The notes beneath the pieces are model-generated. The model searched no databases and was not told the origin of the DNA. It was given only the letters and a program-made list of their open reading frames with translations. From Gammaproteobacteria bacterium (GTDB lineage Bacteria; Pseudomonadota; Gammaproteobacteria; Magnimaribacterales; D2472), in contig VMDH01000027.1 of NCBI GenBank assembly GCA_008080945.1, positions 1 through 51,557 of the forward strand: a stretch of DNA of 51,557 nucleotides. The letters are read 5' to 3'. Below, piece after piece: positions 1-14,756 of this stretch. Every line of letters starts with the position of its first letter. Positions within the stretch are counted from its first letter, which is position 1. A program made the translations under genes and the position numbers.

Positions 1-693
1 AAGTTTGGAGAGTTGCAAGGCCATCCTCACATCAATAATCCCAATATTAAGCATCCAAAGATTTTTGAGTTGGCCGCATCATCTGGAGGGATTGCAGATG
101 AGTGGCATACTGACCTAACCTTCCAAGAGCAACCCGCGCTTTTATCGATCCTACATATGGTAGAAGTTCCATCCGTTGGAGGGGATACTATGTGGACCGA
201 TTTAGTTGCTGCCTTTAAGGCATTATCAAAACCCATTCAGGACATGTGCATCGGACTTTCAGCCTTGCACGACGCTGCGCCTCATTTGCATCCTGAAAAA
301 ATGACTATACATCCCGTAGTTAGAAAACATCCGGATACCAATGAACCAGTGCTCTACGTTAATGAGCACTTTACTAGGAGAATAGTCGAGCTTGGGCACG
401 AGGAAAGTGAGCATCTCTTAAGTTTCCTAACTTCGTGGGTTCAAAAACCTGAGTTTTTAGTCAGATATAAGTGGCAAAAGAATACTATTGCCATGTGGGA
501 TAACCGAGCTACCCAACATTATGTAGTCAATAATTTTGAGGGCGAAAGAATTATTCAAAGAGTTACAGTAACAGGAGATAAGGTCGAGCCGTTTGGTAAA
601 TTGGACTACGATGCTTGGAATGCTGAGGGAAAGTTTTCTGCTAAAAGCAGATACGATTTCCAGTTAATGGGTTACTTAGATTCTCAAAAATAG
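1..693 (+). CDS. TauD/TfdA-family 2-oxoglutarate/Fe(II) dioxygenase, 5'-truncated by the window edge
   Basis: Open frame continues to base 1 (KFGELQGHPH...). HTD iron-binding motif (EWHTDLTF), SVGGDTMWTDL, TQHYVVNNF and GERIIQRVTVTGD are typical of the TauD/TfdA family. Confidence 0.9.
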   Translation, partial: KFGELQGHPHINNPNIKHPKIFELAASSGGIADEWHTDLTFQEQPALLSILHMVEVPSVGGDTMWTDLVAAFKALSKPIQDMCIGLSALHDAAPHLHPEKMTIHPVVRKHPDTNEPVLYVNEHFTRRIVELGHEESEHLLSFLTSWVQKPEFLVRYKWQKNTIAMWDNRATQHYVVNNFEGERIIQRVTVTGDKVEPFGKLDYDAWNAEGKFSAKSRYDFQLMGYLDSQK

Positions 694-791
694 AATAATC
701 GTAGTATGAATATATTGCCCACTAGCAATTCTTTTCTATCTCCTTAATATAACTTCAGTCGTAATTAGAAAATTTAATTTAAGGATAAAGC

Positions 792-2090
792 ATGATTCAA
801 TCCTCCTTCACTCTTCCCTGCGGACAAACTATTAAAAATAGGGTCTGCAAAGCTGCCATGACCGAAAGAATTGCTAAAGGCGATAACCTTGCGCATCAAG
901 GACACATCAATTTATACAACACTTGGGCAGATGGTGATGTAGGTATTTTGTTAACTGGGAATGTTCAAGTTGATCGTCGCAACATCGAAGGCCCTGCCAA
1001 TGTAGTGATTGATCAATCAAATTATCATCTGCAAATGGACACTCTCAAACAATGGGCTGCGGCAGGAACCAAGGACAATACTCAGCTGTGGATGCAAATT
1101 TCGCACGCTGGCAGACAAACTCCTGGTGAAATTAATTCCACCCCACAGGCTCCTTCAGATATTGGATTAAAAATTCCTGGCAGAAATTTTGGTAAACCTA
1201 AGCCCATGACTGAGGAGGAAATTCTAGAACTTATTGATCGCTTTGTTTTTACAGCAACTGTGGCAAGAGATGCTGGATTTACAGGAGTTCAATTCCATTC
1301 CGCTCATGGTTATCTGCTATCAGAGTTTTTATCTCCTGATATTAATACTAGAACAGATGCCTGGGGAGGTTCTTTAGAGAATAGAACTAGGATTCATTTA
1401 GAAATCATTAAAAAATGCAGAGAGGTGGTGGGTTCAGATTTCCCAATTTCCATCAAATTAAATTCTGCGGATTTTCAAAAAGGTGGTTTTTCTGCTGAAG
1501 AAAGTATTCAAGTAGCAAAAATGTTTGAACAAGCAGGAGTTGATTTATTAGAAATATCTGGGGGCACCTACGAACAGCCTAAATTAATTGGTGCTGATAA
1601 CATCAGTATCAATCCTGATAGAAGTGAAGTTAGAAAAGATAGTACTATCGCTAGAGAGGCTTATTTCTTAGATTACGCTGCAAATATAAGAGCAGCTGTG
1701 GAAATGCCGTTGATGGTAACAGGCGGCTTTCGAACTCGAGAAGGGATGCAAAAAGCATTGGAGAGCGGAATCTGCCAGGTTGTGGGCATTGGCAGACCCA
1801 TGTGTGCAGACCCTCATTGTATGAAGAAGTTATTCAGTGGAGAAATCGATTCTCTTCCAAGCTTTGAAAAAACTCTCTCTCTAGGTCCTTGGATATTTTC
1901 TCCTAACAGTCCTTTTACGCTCATTCAGGCAATTAATGCTTTTGGAGCAATGGCTTGGTTTTATCAACAAATTAAAGAAATGTCTGCAGGAAGAATGCCA
2001 GATTTGGACAAAAAGCTTTTACAAGCATTTTTGGCTGACACTAAAGCTGACAAACTAGCAGTGCAAGATTATCTAAACCATCAAAGTTAG
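792..2090 (+). CDS. NADH:flavin oxidoreductase / Old Yellow Enzyme family protein
   Basis: OYE-like TIM barrel motifs: QISHAGRQ, FTGVQFHSAHGYLLSEFLSPDINTRTDAWGGSLENRTR, GIGRPMCADP. Confidence 0.9.
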   Translation: MIQSSFTLPCGQTIKNRVCKAAMTERIAKGDNLAHQGHINLYNTWADGDVGILLTGNVQVDRRNIEGPANVVIDQSNYHLQMDTLKQWAAAGTKDNTQLWMQISHAGRQTPGEINSTPQAPSDIGLKIPGRNFGKPKPMTEEEILELIDRFVFTATVARDAGFTGVQFHSAHGYLLSEFLSPDINTRTDAWGGSLENRTRIHLEIIKKCREVVGSDFPISIKLNSADFQKGGFSAEESIQVAKMFEQAGVDLLEISGGTYEQPKLIGADNISINPDRSEVRKDSTIAREAYFLDYAANIRAAVEMPLMVTGGFRTREGMQKALESGICQVVGIGRPMCADPHCMKKLFSGEIDSLPSFEKTLSLGPWIFSPNSPFTLIQAINAFGAMAWFYQQIKEMSAGRMPDLDKKLLQAFLADTKADKLAVQDYLNHQS

Positions 2091-2093
2091 CAA

Positions 2094-2834
2094 ATGACCG
2101 AATTAGAGATCATTGTTATTTTCTCATTGATCTCTTTCATTACTTCTTTCATCACATCGGTTGCAAGTGTTGGAGGCGGGATGATTATGCTCGCTAGTTT
2201 GGGGCAGTTTTTTTCTCCGAGCGTTTTAATTCCATTGCATGCATTGATCCAAGTTTCCAATAACTTGTCACGCGCTTATTTGTTCAGAAAACATATTATT
2301 GTTGGACTATTTAAAACAGTCGCTATTGGAAGCGCTATAGGCTCAGTTCTAGGAGTTTTATTTTTTTCTTTAGTTCCTGAAGAAATCATACTTGCATTAA
2401 TTGGCATATTTATTCTCTGGATGCTTTTTTTTAAAGCTTCCTTGAAAGCTGTCACCAATAATCTTTCCGATGCCTTTTGTGGTGTTCTTGCAGCTGCTGT
2501 TGGAATGGTCGTAGGTGCAAATGGGCCCGTAGTTTCCGCCTTTTTAGCTACCAAAGATATGGATTCTAAAGAGCTGATTGCTACTCATGGCGCCATTATG
2601 GTTTGCCAGCACTTATTTAAAATTATTGCCTTTATAACTGTTTTCCAATTCTTACTAGTAGATTTCCTATTATTAATAGTGTGCACCACGCTGACAGGAT
2701 TTTTGGGAGCCTGGGTTGCAAGATCGTTCTTAGACAAGATTCCTCAAAAAGTTTTTGATCTTGGTTTAAAAACTCTCTTATTTGCTTTGGCAGTCACTAT
2801 GATTATTAGAGGCGCTGGACTAGAACTCATTTAA
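2094..2834 (+). CDS. TauE/SafE-family membrane permease (sulfite exporter family)
   Basis: Multi-TM protein with two-repeat TauE/SafE pattern (SVGGGMI..., GANGPVVSAFL). Starts 3 nt after the previous stop. Confidence 0.8.
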   Translation: MTELEIIVIFSLISFITSFITSVASVGGGMIMLASLGQFFSPSVLIPLHALIQVSNNLSRAYLFRKHIIVGLFKTVAIGSAIGSVLGVLFFSLVPEEIILALIGIFILWMLFFKASLKAVTNNLSDAFCGVLAAAVGMVVGANGPVVSAFLATKDMDSKELIATHGAIMVCQHLFKIIAFITVFQFLLVDFLLLIVCTTLTGFLGAWVARSFLDKIPQKVFDLGLKTLLFALAVTMIIRGAGLELI

Positions 2835-2840
2835 ATATAT

Positions 2841-3734
2841 TTATTTTCTAAAAGTATCTTTAAAAATATCTAGTAAAAGCATTACATTCTCATGGCCTGC
2901 ATAATTTTCTCTACAGATTAAAGCAATCTCTCTATGTGGACCGGGCTCATTGAGATGAGAAATATATAAATTTTTCTGATTACTTACTAAATCTTTAAGA
3001 GCCATTTGTGGAATAAGGGTTGTCCCCATTTTTCCTTTCACCAGTTGTATAAGAGTGTTCAGACTAGAAGCTTTTAATGAGTAACTTGTTTTGGAGGTTA
3101 TATTGCAGGCATCTAAGATATGATCTTTTAGACAATGTCCGTCTGCGAGGAGCATAAGCTTTGCATCCTCAAGCTCGGCTGCTTTAATTTCTGCCTTACC
3201 TGCATTGATATCTTTAGCATGAGAAACCCAGTAGAAATCTTCTTCCCAGAATTTATAACATTTTAGTTCACGAGTATCGTAGGGCAGGGCAAGTATTGCT
3301 ATATCTAGCTCCCCATCACTTACTTTCTGGACCAAGCTATTAGATTGGCTCTCTTCAATTTTGAGATTAATGGCTGGCAATTTTTTTTCTATCTTTGGTA
3401 GCATCAAAGGAAGAAAGTAAGGGCTGACAGTAGGAATGATCCCAAGAGAAATTGGCTGAGCATTAGAATAGCTTTGGGCTAAGTCATTGATACTATTGAC
3501 CTCTATTTTAATTAATTTTGCTTTTGCTAATATTTCTTTACCCAGGGTAGTGACAAGCACTTTTTTATTAGTTCGTTCAAAGATTTGGACGCCTAAGTGA
3601 CTTTCCAACTCAGTGATTGCGTTGCTTAGGGTTGAGGGAGAGATGAAGCACTCATCTGCAGCTTTCTTGAAGTGTAAATTTTTAGCAACCGCTAGAGCGT
3701 AGTCAATTTGTTTTAATGTAATCATATTGGCCAT
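2841..3734 (-). CDS. oxyR: LysR-family regulator, OxyR-like hydrogen peroxide sensor
   Basis: N-terminal LysR HTH. The regulatory domain has GHCLKDHILDAC, matching the spacing of the OxyR redox cysteine pair (GHCLRDQAMGFC in E. coli). Divergent from katG. Confidence 0.88.
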   Translation of the reverse strand: MANMITLKQIDYALAVAKNLHFKKAADECFISPSTLSNAITELESHLGVQIFERTNKKVLVTTLGKEILAKAKLIKIEVNSINDLAQSYSNAQPISLGIIPTVSPYFLPLMLPKIEKKLPAINLKIEESQSNSLVQKVSDGELDIAILALPYDTRELKCYKFWEEDFYWVSHAKDINAGKAEIKAAELEDAKLMLLADGHCLKDHILDACNITSKTSYSLKASSLNTLIQLVKGKMGTTLIPQMALKDLVSNQKNLYISHLNEPGPHREIALICRENYAGHENVMLLLDIFKDTFRK

Positions 3735-3777
3735 TTTATCATTGATAAAATCGAATATAACATTCTAAATTATTATA

Positions 3778-5975
<2,198 letters not shown>

Positions 5976-5998
5976 AAACTAAAGTTTCTAACTTTTAT

Positions 5999-6027
5999 AT
6001 AAGGGCCCATCTGGGCCCTTATTTTTT
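5999..6027 (+). terminator. Rho-independent terminator after katG
   Basis: ATAAGGGCCC-ATCT-GGGCCCTTAT perfect 10-bp stem, 4-nt loop, followed by a T run. Confidence 0.9.
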
Positions 6028-6068
6028 GCCAACTTTGATGAAATGACATTGTCTTGTATTATGCAATT

Positions 6069-6548
6069 ATGAAGATCGCAATTTATCCTGGTTCATTTGA
6101 TCCGCTGACATTTGGTCATATAGATATTCTTGAGAGAGCAGCATCTCTATTTGATAAAGTGATTGTCGGAGTTGCAGAGAGCAAAGCAAAGAAACCTCTT
6201 TTCACAGTTGATGAGAGGCTGGCCTTGATTGATGAAATGTTTGCAGATAATGACAAGATTGAAAGTTTAGGCTATTCAGAAAAGCTCACCGTAGATCTTG
6301 CTAGAGAAAATAATGCTATTGCCATCATAAGAGGGTTGAGAGCTGTTGCTGATTTTGAGTATGAATTTCAGTTAGCAACTATGAATAGATCTCTTGCACC
6401 GGATATTGAAAGTATATTCTTTACACCTAAAGATACTTTAATTTATGTTTCTTCAAGCTTGGTAAAAGAGATCGCACAATTCGGAGGCGATGTTACCCGA
6501 TTTGTTCCCAAGCATGTCGTTAGCGCCTTAGAGAAGAAATTTACCTAA
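6069..6548 (+). CDS. coaD: Phosphopantetheine adenylyltransferase
   Basis: MKIAIYPGSFDPLTFGHIDILERA... IIRGLRAVADFEYEFQLATMNR...ETIFF-like region. Start taken at the internal ATG (6069) rather than the ORF-track TTG. Confidence 0.96.
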   Translation: MKIAIYPGSFDPLTFGHIDILERAASLFDKVIVGVAESKAKKPLFTVDERLALIDEMFADNDKIESLGYSEKLTVDLARENNAIAIIRGLRAVADFEYEFQLATMNRSLAPDIESIFFTPKDTLIYVSSSLVKEIAQFGGDVTRFVPKHVVSALEKKFT

Positions 6549-7356
6549 GTTTTTGGCATTTGTTGCATAGAAAGCTTGCTCTTTGCCCAACCACTATTCT
6601 ACTAATTGAGTTTGCACAGTTAGGACAAGGCTGATTATCATTTCCATAAACTTTGAGCTTAATTTTAAAATACCCTTTATTACCTTCTGGACTATAAAAG
6701 TCCTTTAATGTGGTGCCCCCCAAGGCTATGGCTTTCTTTAATACTTGTTTAATGGCTTTCACTAGTTTATCTATCTCAGTATTTTTTAACTTATTGCCTG
6801 ATGTCATCGGATGAACATTTGAGATAAACAGAGCTTCATTAGCATAAATATTCCCAACGCCAACAACCACGTGTTGGTTCATGATTAAATTTTTAATGGC
6901 TGCATTAGATTTAGAGATTTTTTCTTGTAAGTAGCTTGCACTAAAATTAGTTGATAAAGGTTCTGGACCAAGTTGTCTATCAAAATCTCTATAGGCTTCT
7001 TTGCTTAAGATTTTAAAATAACCAAACTTCCGAGTATCGTTAAATACGATGCTCTTGTCTTGGAAATGAAAGACTATATGGTCATGTTTTTCTATCCTAT
7101 TGCTGCTTGCTTCTTGGATGCGTAATGTCCCGGTCATACCTAAATGCAACAAATGAAAGAAATCTGAAAATTCTAGGACAATACATTTTGCTCTCCTAAA
7201 TATCTTTTCAACTACAAGGTTCTCTAATGCATGAATATTTTTAGTATCTAATTTCCAACGTAAGTGGGGGTTGGTAACTGAAATATTTTTTAGGATCTTG
7301 CCTTCAAAACCCTTTAAAGCTCTAACAGAAGTTTCTACTTCTGGAAGCTCAGGCAT
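6541..7356 (-). CDS. mutM: Formamidopyrimidine-DNA glycosylase
   Basis: MPELPEVET N-terminus and C-terminal zinc finger CPNC...CNKCQ. Confidence 0.97.
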   Translation of the reverse strand: MPELPEVETSVRALKGFEGKILKNISVTNPHLRWKLDTKNIHALENLVVEKIFRRAKCIVLEFSDFFHLLHLGMTGTLRIQEASSNRIEKHDHIVFHFQDKSIVFNDTRKFGYFKILSKEAYRDFDRQLGPEPLSTNFSASYLQEKISKSNAAIKNLIMNQHVVVGVGNIYANEALFISNVHPMTSGNKLKNTEIDKLVKAIKQVLKKAIALGGTTLKDFYSPEGNKGYFKIKLKVYGNDNQPCPNCANSISRIVVGQRASFLCNKCQKLR

Positions 7357-8687
7357 TATCCTAGAAGATTGTTTATTTCTACAAGATTTTGGGGTTGCAA
7401 GGTTCCTGCAGCTAAGTGAAGTCTGAGGATAGATAACAAATAATCATACTTAGCATTGGCAAGGTTCTTTTCTGCAGAATAAAGGCTTTTTTCTGCTTGC
7501 AAAAGGTCCACAATATTTCTGGTGCCAACCTCGTAACCTACTCTGGTTGCCTCTAAGGCAGTGGTCGCTGAAATGACTGCTTGTTTTTGGGCTTTGAGAT
7601 TAGCCACCAATGTGACCACGTTTGAATACTGGGATCTAGTTTCTTGGATTACAGATCTTTCTGCAAACACGGCATCTTGTTCTGCTTGATTAAAACTTGC
7701 GTAGGCTTGTTTTCTTCTGGAATTAACAGCTCCACCTTGAAATATCGGAACGCTCCATTGCAATGCATAATTTTCTCTTTGTGTGACATCTGGAACTGTT
7801 ATTTGGAAGCTCCCTGTATTTAGCCCATCAAAGGAATATTGATTTGTTTCAGATTCTGATTTACTGGCAACAATATCTATTTTGGGTAAGTGATTGGAAG
7901 CTGCGCCGCGTGCTGCATTTTTTGCTGCTAACTTTCGCATTTGTGCTGCTTGGAGTCTAAAATTATTTTCCAGAGCTTTGCTGACCCATTCATCCTTATC
8001 TGCGGGCACTGGATTTTGGACATTTAACTCATTAACTAAACCATCAATAGAGAAAATCTCTCTACCAACAATGGCATTCAATGCCTCTCTGGCAGTATAG
8101 ATTGCTCCCTCAGCTCTTATTTTTGCTGCAAGGCTTAAATCATATGCCAGTTGAGCTTCTTGGACCTCTGTTACTGCAGATAAGCCAACTTCATATCTTT
8201 GTTTAGTTTGTTCTAGTTGCCTTTGTATGGCTTTTTCTTCTGACAATGCTGCACTTAAGTTATCTATAGAACGTAATACATTAAAGTAGGCCTCAGCTGT
8301 TCTTACAATTAGGGACTGCTGATTAAAGGCAAAATCTGCTTCAGATGCATCGGTTAAAAGTTTAGAGCGCTTATACCCAAACCATGTATCTAGTCGAAAA
8401 AGTGGTTGAGATAGTCTGGCCTGCGAAGAAAAATTATTGTATTCGTTTTGCAAGACATCATCTTCGTAGTATTCGTTCCAATTTGTTTGTCCTGAAAGTT
8501 GGATATTAGGAAGTAATTGAGCCCTGCCTTGAACTGCTATTTCTTTGTCAGCAAGGAATGAGTACTCAGCAGCTTTATACTGAGCATCATTTTCTAATGC
8601 TTCGTTATAGATATCTAGCAGGTTTTCAGCATGCAGACTGCTGACCAGAGAAAATAAGAATAGAAATTTTAACGACTGTATTTTCAA
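7356..8687 (-). CDS. tolC: TolC-family outer membrane efflux channel
   Basis: Signal peptide, internal structural repeats typical of TolC (AEAYFNVLRSIDNLSAA..., GTRNIVDLLQAEKSLYSAEKNLANAKYDY). Confidence 0.92.
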   Translation of the reverse strand: MKIQSLKFLFLFSLVSSLHAENLLDIYNEALENDAQYKAAEYSFLADKEIAVQGRAQLLPNIQLSGQTNWNEYYEDDVLQNEYNNFSSQARLSQPLFRLDTWFGYKRSKLLTDASEADFAFNQQSLIVRTAEAYFNVLRSIDNLSAALSEEKAIQRQLEQTKQRYEVGLSAVTEVQEAQLAYDLSLAAKIRAEGAIYTAREALNAIVGREIFSIDGLVNELNVQNPVPADKDEWVSKALENNFRLQAAQMRKLAAKNAARGAASNHLPKIDIVASKSESETNQYSFDGLNTGSFQITVPDVTQRENYALQWSVPIFQGGAVNSRRKQAYASFNQAEQDAVFAERSVIQETRSQYSNVVTLVANLKAQKQAVISATTALEATRVGYEVGTRNIVDLLQAEKSLYSAEKNLANAKYDYLLSILRLHLAAGTLQPQNLVEINNLLG

Positions 8688-8830
8688 ACAATTACACCTT
8701 AGTTAACTGAAAAAATATCACTAATACCATGTTAAACGATAACAGGATTGAACTAAATAAAACCAGTTCTTTATTTTTAGTAGACAATTTTTTGCTGATA
8801 AAGTTTTTCATATTTGATCCAAAGATGAGC

Positions 8831-8858
8831 ATCATATCTTAAATGTTTACACTGTCAA
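8831..8858 (-). promoter_or_regulatory. Candidate tolC-mutM promoter
   Basis: On the minus strand: TTGACA (8858-8853), 16-bp spacer, TATGAT (8836-8831), upstream of the tolC start at 8687. Confidence 0.6.
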
Positions 8859-8861
8859 CAT
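8843..8861. promoter_or_regulatory. 19-bp inverted-repeat operator candidate over the tolC -35 region
   Basis: ATGTTTACA-C-TGTCAACAT. One mismatch between half-sites. 18/19 identical to the reverse complement of the element at 46280-46298. Confidence 0.7.
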
Positions 8862-8933
8862 CTGAATACAAACTTTACCCTTTTTAAATAGATAAATAGC
8901 CAATAGTAAGATCAAGAATGAGCTATAATTTGA

Positions 8934-10609
<1,676 letters not shown>

Positions 10610-10610
<1 letters not shown>

Positions 10611-12502
10611 TGGCAGCTGGAAACTACGATTCAAAATCTATTGAGGTTTTATCAGGGCTAGATCCGGTCAGAAAAAGACCGGGGATGTACACCGATACAT
10701 CAACTCCCAATCATTTGGTCCAAGAGGTTCTAGATAACTCAGTTGATGAAGCCTTAGCAGGCCATTGTTCCACTATAAAAATTAATCTTTTTAAGGATGG
10801 ATCCATAGAGGTTTCTGATGACGGCAGAGGCATGCCCACTGACATCCACCCTGAGCATCAAGTGTCAGGGGTGGAACTAATATTGTGCAAATTACATGCA
10901 GGAGCAAAATTTTCTGGAGAAGACTATAACTTTTCAGGCGGCTTACATGGTGTTGGGGTATCGGTAGTTAACGCGCTATCCAAAAGCCTTATAGTCACTG
11001 TAAAAAGAAATGCACAGGAACTTCAGATGGAGTTTGCTGGTGGTGAAAAAACCAAAGATTTAGTTGAAATTGGAACAGTTGGAGCGAGAAATACTGGAAC
11101 AAAAATATTATTTATTCCTGATGAGCAGTACTTTGAATCAACCAAGTTAAAAATAGCTGCTTTAAAGCATCTTCTTAAGGCCAAAGCAGTGCTATGCCCA
11201 GGTCTCAAGATCCAGTTCTTTGATGAACAGAAAGGTGAGAAAATTGAATGGGAATTTGAAAATGGTTTGGCTTCTTACTTAGCTGAATCTGAAGAATCAG
11301 ATAGCTTTCTTTTAAAAGAATCTGTGCATTGCTCCAAATTGGATAAAGAGAGCGGTCTAGATTTTATTATCAATTGGTCAGACACCAGTGTGAAAAATCC
11401 TATCAATGAAACTTACGTAAATCTAATTCCAACTGCCCAAGGCGGATCGCACCTGAGTGGGTTTAAAGCAGGCTTGCTTGATGCCTTAAAAGAATTTTGT
11501 GAATTTAGGAATTTGTTACCTAAGGGAGTCAAGTTAACCTCTGATGATACGATTGCAAATGCAAGCTTTGTAGTTTCATCTAAGCTAAAGAATCCTCAAT
11601 TTGCAGGACAAACTAAAGAACGTTTGGACTCGAAAGATCATCAATCTTTTGTTTCTGCAAGCGCTAAAGATTTCTTCAGCATTTGGTTGAATAAACACAC
11701 GGAAGAAGGAGAGTTAATTGCAGGCATTGCGATTAAGGCTGCTCAATCTAGATCTAAGGACTCCAAACAAGTTGAACGAAAAAAAGCTTATCAGGGGCCT
11801 GCCTTACCAGGAAAATTAGCAGACTGTAATAGCAATGAGTTAGATAAAACGGAATTGTTTTTAGTGGAGGGTGATTCTGCAGGAGGCTCTGCAAAGCAAG
11901 CAAGGGAGAGATCATTCCAAGCCATCATGCCTCTGAGAGGTAAAATCCTAAACACATGGGATCTTGAGAGCGATGAAATTTTGAAATCCCAAGAAATTAA
12001 AGATTTGGCCACTGCCATTGGGGTCAATCCAGGAAGCAACGAAATCAATAATCTACGCTATGGAAAAATATGCATCTTGGCTGATGCCGATTCAGATGGA
12101 TTGCATATCGCTACGCTTTTATGCGCTTTATTTTTAAGGCACTATCGCCCTTTGGTGGAAGCAGGACGCATTTATGTAGCTATGCCACCGCTTTATAGAA
12201 TAGATTGCGGTAAAGAAAAATTTTATGCACTGGACGAAAAAGAAAAGGATAGCCTGATTGATGAATTCAAGAAGAAGCAGGGCAAACCAAAAATAGATAT
12301 TCAGAGATTTAAAGGCCTTGGCGAGATGAACCCTAATCAACTTAGAGAAACTGTCATGGATAAAGCTACCCGAAGACTTGTGCAATTAACGATACAAGCC
12401 AAAGATAATGTTAATTCAACTATGGACTTACTTTTATCCAAAAAAAGAGCATCCGATAGGAAAACTTGGCTTGAGAAAAAAGGAAAAATAGCAACCCTGT
12501 GA
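10610..12502 (+). CDS. parE: DNA topoisomerase IV subunit B
   Basis: GHKL ATPase ([19 protein letters not shown]), Toprim ([23 protein letters not shown]); 630 aa and followed by parC. Confidence 0.95.
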
Positions 12503-12503
12503 T

Positions 12504-14756
12504 ATGAGTGATAAAAGCTTAGAGAGTATTAGCCTAAAGGATTACGCTGAAGAGTCCTATCTGAATTATTCAATGTATGTAATTCTCGATCGGGCGCTGC
12601 CTCATTTAGGTGATGGAATGAAGCCCGTGCAAAGGCGTATTCTTTATGCCATGAGTGAGCTTGGCTTAAATGCAGCCTCAAAATACAAAAAGTCAGCCAG
12701 AACAGTGGGAGATGTGATTGGTAAATTCCATCCTCACGGAGATAGTGCAGCTTATGAGGCAATGGTGCTAATGGCTCAGAACTTTTCTTTTAGATATCCC
12801 TTGGTAGATGGTCAAGGAAATTGGGGTACTCAAGATGATCCAAAATCTTTTGCCGCAATGCGTTATACCGAATCGAAACTTACAAGCTTTGCTAATCTTT
12901 TGCTAGATGAATTAAAGCTTGGCACAGTAGATTGGCAACTCAATTTTGATGGTTCGCTACTTGAACCAAAAATATTGCCTGCAAAGATACCAAGTATCCT
13001 CCTCAATGGAACAACTGGCATTGCCGTGGGTATGGCAACAGACATCCCATCTCATAATTTATCCGAAGTCATTGATGCCTTAATGTATTTGTTAGATAAC
13101 CCCAAAGCATCGGTTAAAGATTTAATGAAGTTCATTAAAGGTCCAGACTTTAGCAACCATTCTCCAATCATAGCCTCACAAGAAGAGTTGCTCGAAATGT
13201 ATGAAACGGGCAGGGGTGGTTTCAAAATGAGGGCTGCATGGGAAAAAGAAGGCACGGATATTATTATCGGCGCTCTGCCATACCAAACCTCTGGTGCAAA
13301 AGTCTTAGAGCAAGTTGCAGATCAGATGAATAAAAAGAAGGTTCCTATGATTGTTGATATTCGCGATGAAGGCGATCATGAATATCCCACTAGGATAGTA
13401 ATATCACTTAAATCTAACCGTGTTGATGCAGAAGAGGTGATGAACCATCTTTATGCAACCACTGATCTTCAGAAAAATTTTCGAGCAAATTTCAATGTTA
13501 TCAATCTTGAGGGTTCTCCAAAAGTTTATGCCCTTAATGAATTACTCAAAGAGTGGTTGCAGTTTAGGCAAACCACTGTTTTGCGTAAATTGGAGCACAG
13601 ACTAGACCAAGTAGCTGACAGATTGCATATCTTAGAGGGACTGCTGTTAGTTTTTGCCGATATTGACGAAGTTATAAAAATTATTAGAAACAGCGATGAG
13701 CCAAAAAAGGATCTTATTAAGAGATTTAAGATTTCAGAAATCCAAGCTACTGCAATTCTTGAAATAAGATTAAGACAGTTGGCAAAGCTAGAAGAAATTA
13801 AATTAAAAGAAGAACAAGCCACTCTTTCTGCAGAATTTGATGAGCTTGAAAAAATAATTAAATCTAAAGCAAAGCTTAAAAATTACATTAAAAGTGAACT
13901 GAAAGAAATTCTGTCTGATTTTGGCGATGCTAGATGCTCTCCTATCGAATCAGAATCTCAAGCAAAAGCTTTTTCAGAGGAAGATATTTTAACTTCTGAA
14001 CCCATTACTGTTGTGCTCTCAAAAGCTGGATGGATCAGAGCTGCTAAAGGTCATGATATCGATGCAACATCGCTTAACTACAGGGGCGAGGATTCTTTGC
14101 AGGACTTTGCTAGAGGTAAAAATAATCAACAAAGTATATTTTTTGCCAGTAATGGGAAAAGCTTTTCACTTGCAGCCCATACTCTTCCTTCGGCGCGCGG
14201 CCTCGGTGAACCCTTAACCGGTAAAGTGAATTTAGATTCAGGGGAGAGCTTTGTTGCAACCACTATTGGCAAAGACGAAGATAAATTCTTAATTGCCAGC
14301 GATGCTGGTTATGGCTTTATTGCCCAATTGTCTGATGCTATCAGTGGCACCAAAAGCGGCAAAAATTTCATGAAGTTATCCAAGGGATCTTCTGTCTTAG
14401 GGGTGCGCTCCATAAAAAATCATCATACTTATATAGCAGCCATTTCAAATATTGGCAGAATGCTCATCTTTGGAATTGAAGAGCTGCCTCAACTTAGTAA
14501 AGGTAAAGGCAATAAAATCATAAACATACCCACACCCAAATTTGAATCTGGTGAAGAAAAAATGGTTGCAGTGTGTTTGTTAGGTGATATTTCGGAGCTT
14601 CGAATACACAGCGGAAAACAATTCATGAAAGTTGGTATAAAAGATTTGGAAAATTACTTTGCTGCAAGAGCCAAAAGAGGACTTATGCTTCCTCAGGGTT
14701 ACAGAAAAGTAGATGCCTTAGAAGAAGTAGTAATTAATCAAGAAGCTTCAGAATAG
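12504..14756 (+). CDS. parC: DNA topoisomerase IV subunit A
   Basis: [38 protein letters not shown] active-site region. 750 aa and adjacent to parE. Confidence 0.95.
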   Translation: MSDKSLESISLKDYAEESYLNYSMYVILDRALPHLGDGMKPVQRRILYAMSELGLNAASKYKKSARTVGDVIGKFHPHGDSAAYEAMVLMAQNFSFRYPLVDGQGNWGTQDDPKSFAAMRYTESKLTSFANLLLDELKLGTVDWQLNFDGSLLEPKILPAKIPSILLNGTTGIAVGMATDIPSHNLSEVIDALMYLLDNPKASVKDLMKFIKGPDFSNHSPIIASQEELLEMYETGRGGFKMRAAWEKEGTDIIIGALPYQTSGAKVLEQVADQMNKKKVPMIVDIRDEGDHEYPTRIVISLKSNRVDAEEVMNHLYATTDLQKNFRANFNVINLEGSPKVYALNELLKEWLQFRQTTVLRKLEHRLDQVADRLHILEGLLLVFADIDEVIKIIRNSDEPKKDLIKRFKISEIQATAILEIRLRQLAKLEEIKLKEEQATLSAEFDELEKIIKSKAKLKNYIKSELKEILSDFGDARCSPIESESQAKAFSEEDILTSEPITVVLSKAGWIRAAKGHDIDATSLNYRGEDSLQDFARGKNNQQSIFFASNGKSFSLAAHTLPSARGLGEPLTGKVNLDSGESFVATTIGKDEDKFLIASDAGYGFIAQLSDAISGTKSGKNFMKLSKGSSVLGVRSIKNHHTYIAAISNIGRMLIFGIEELPQLSKGKGNKIINIPTPKFESGEEKMVAVCLLGDISELRIHSGKQFMKVGIKDLENYFAARAKRGLMLPQGYRKVDALEEVVINQEASE

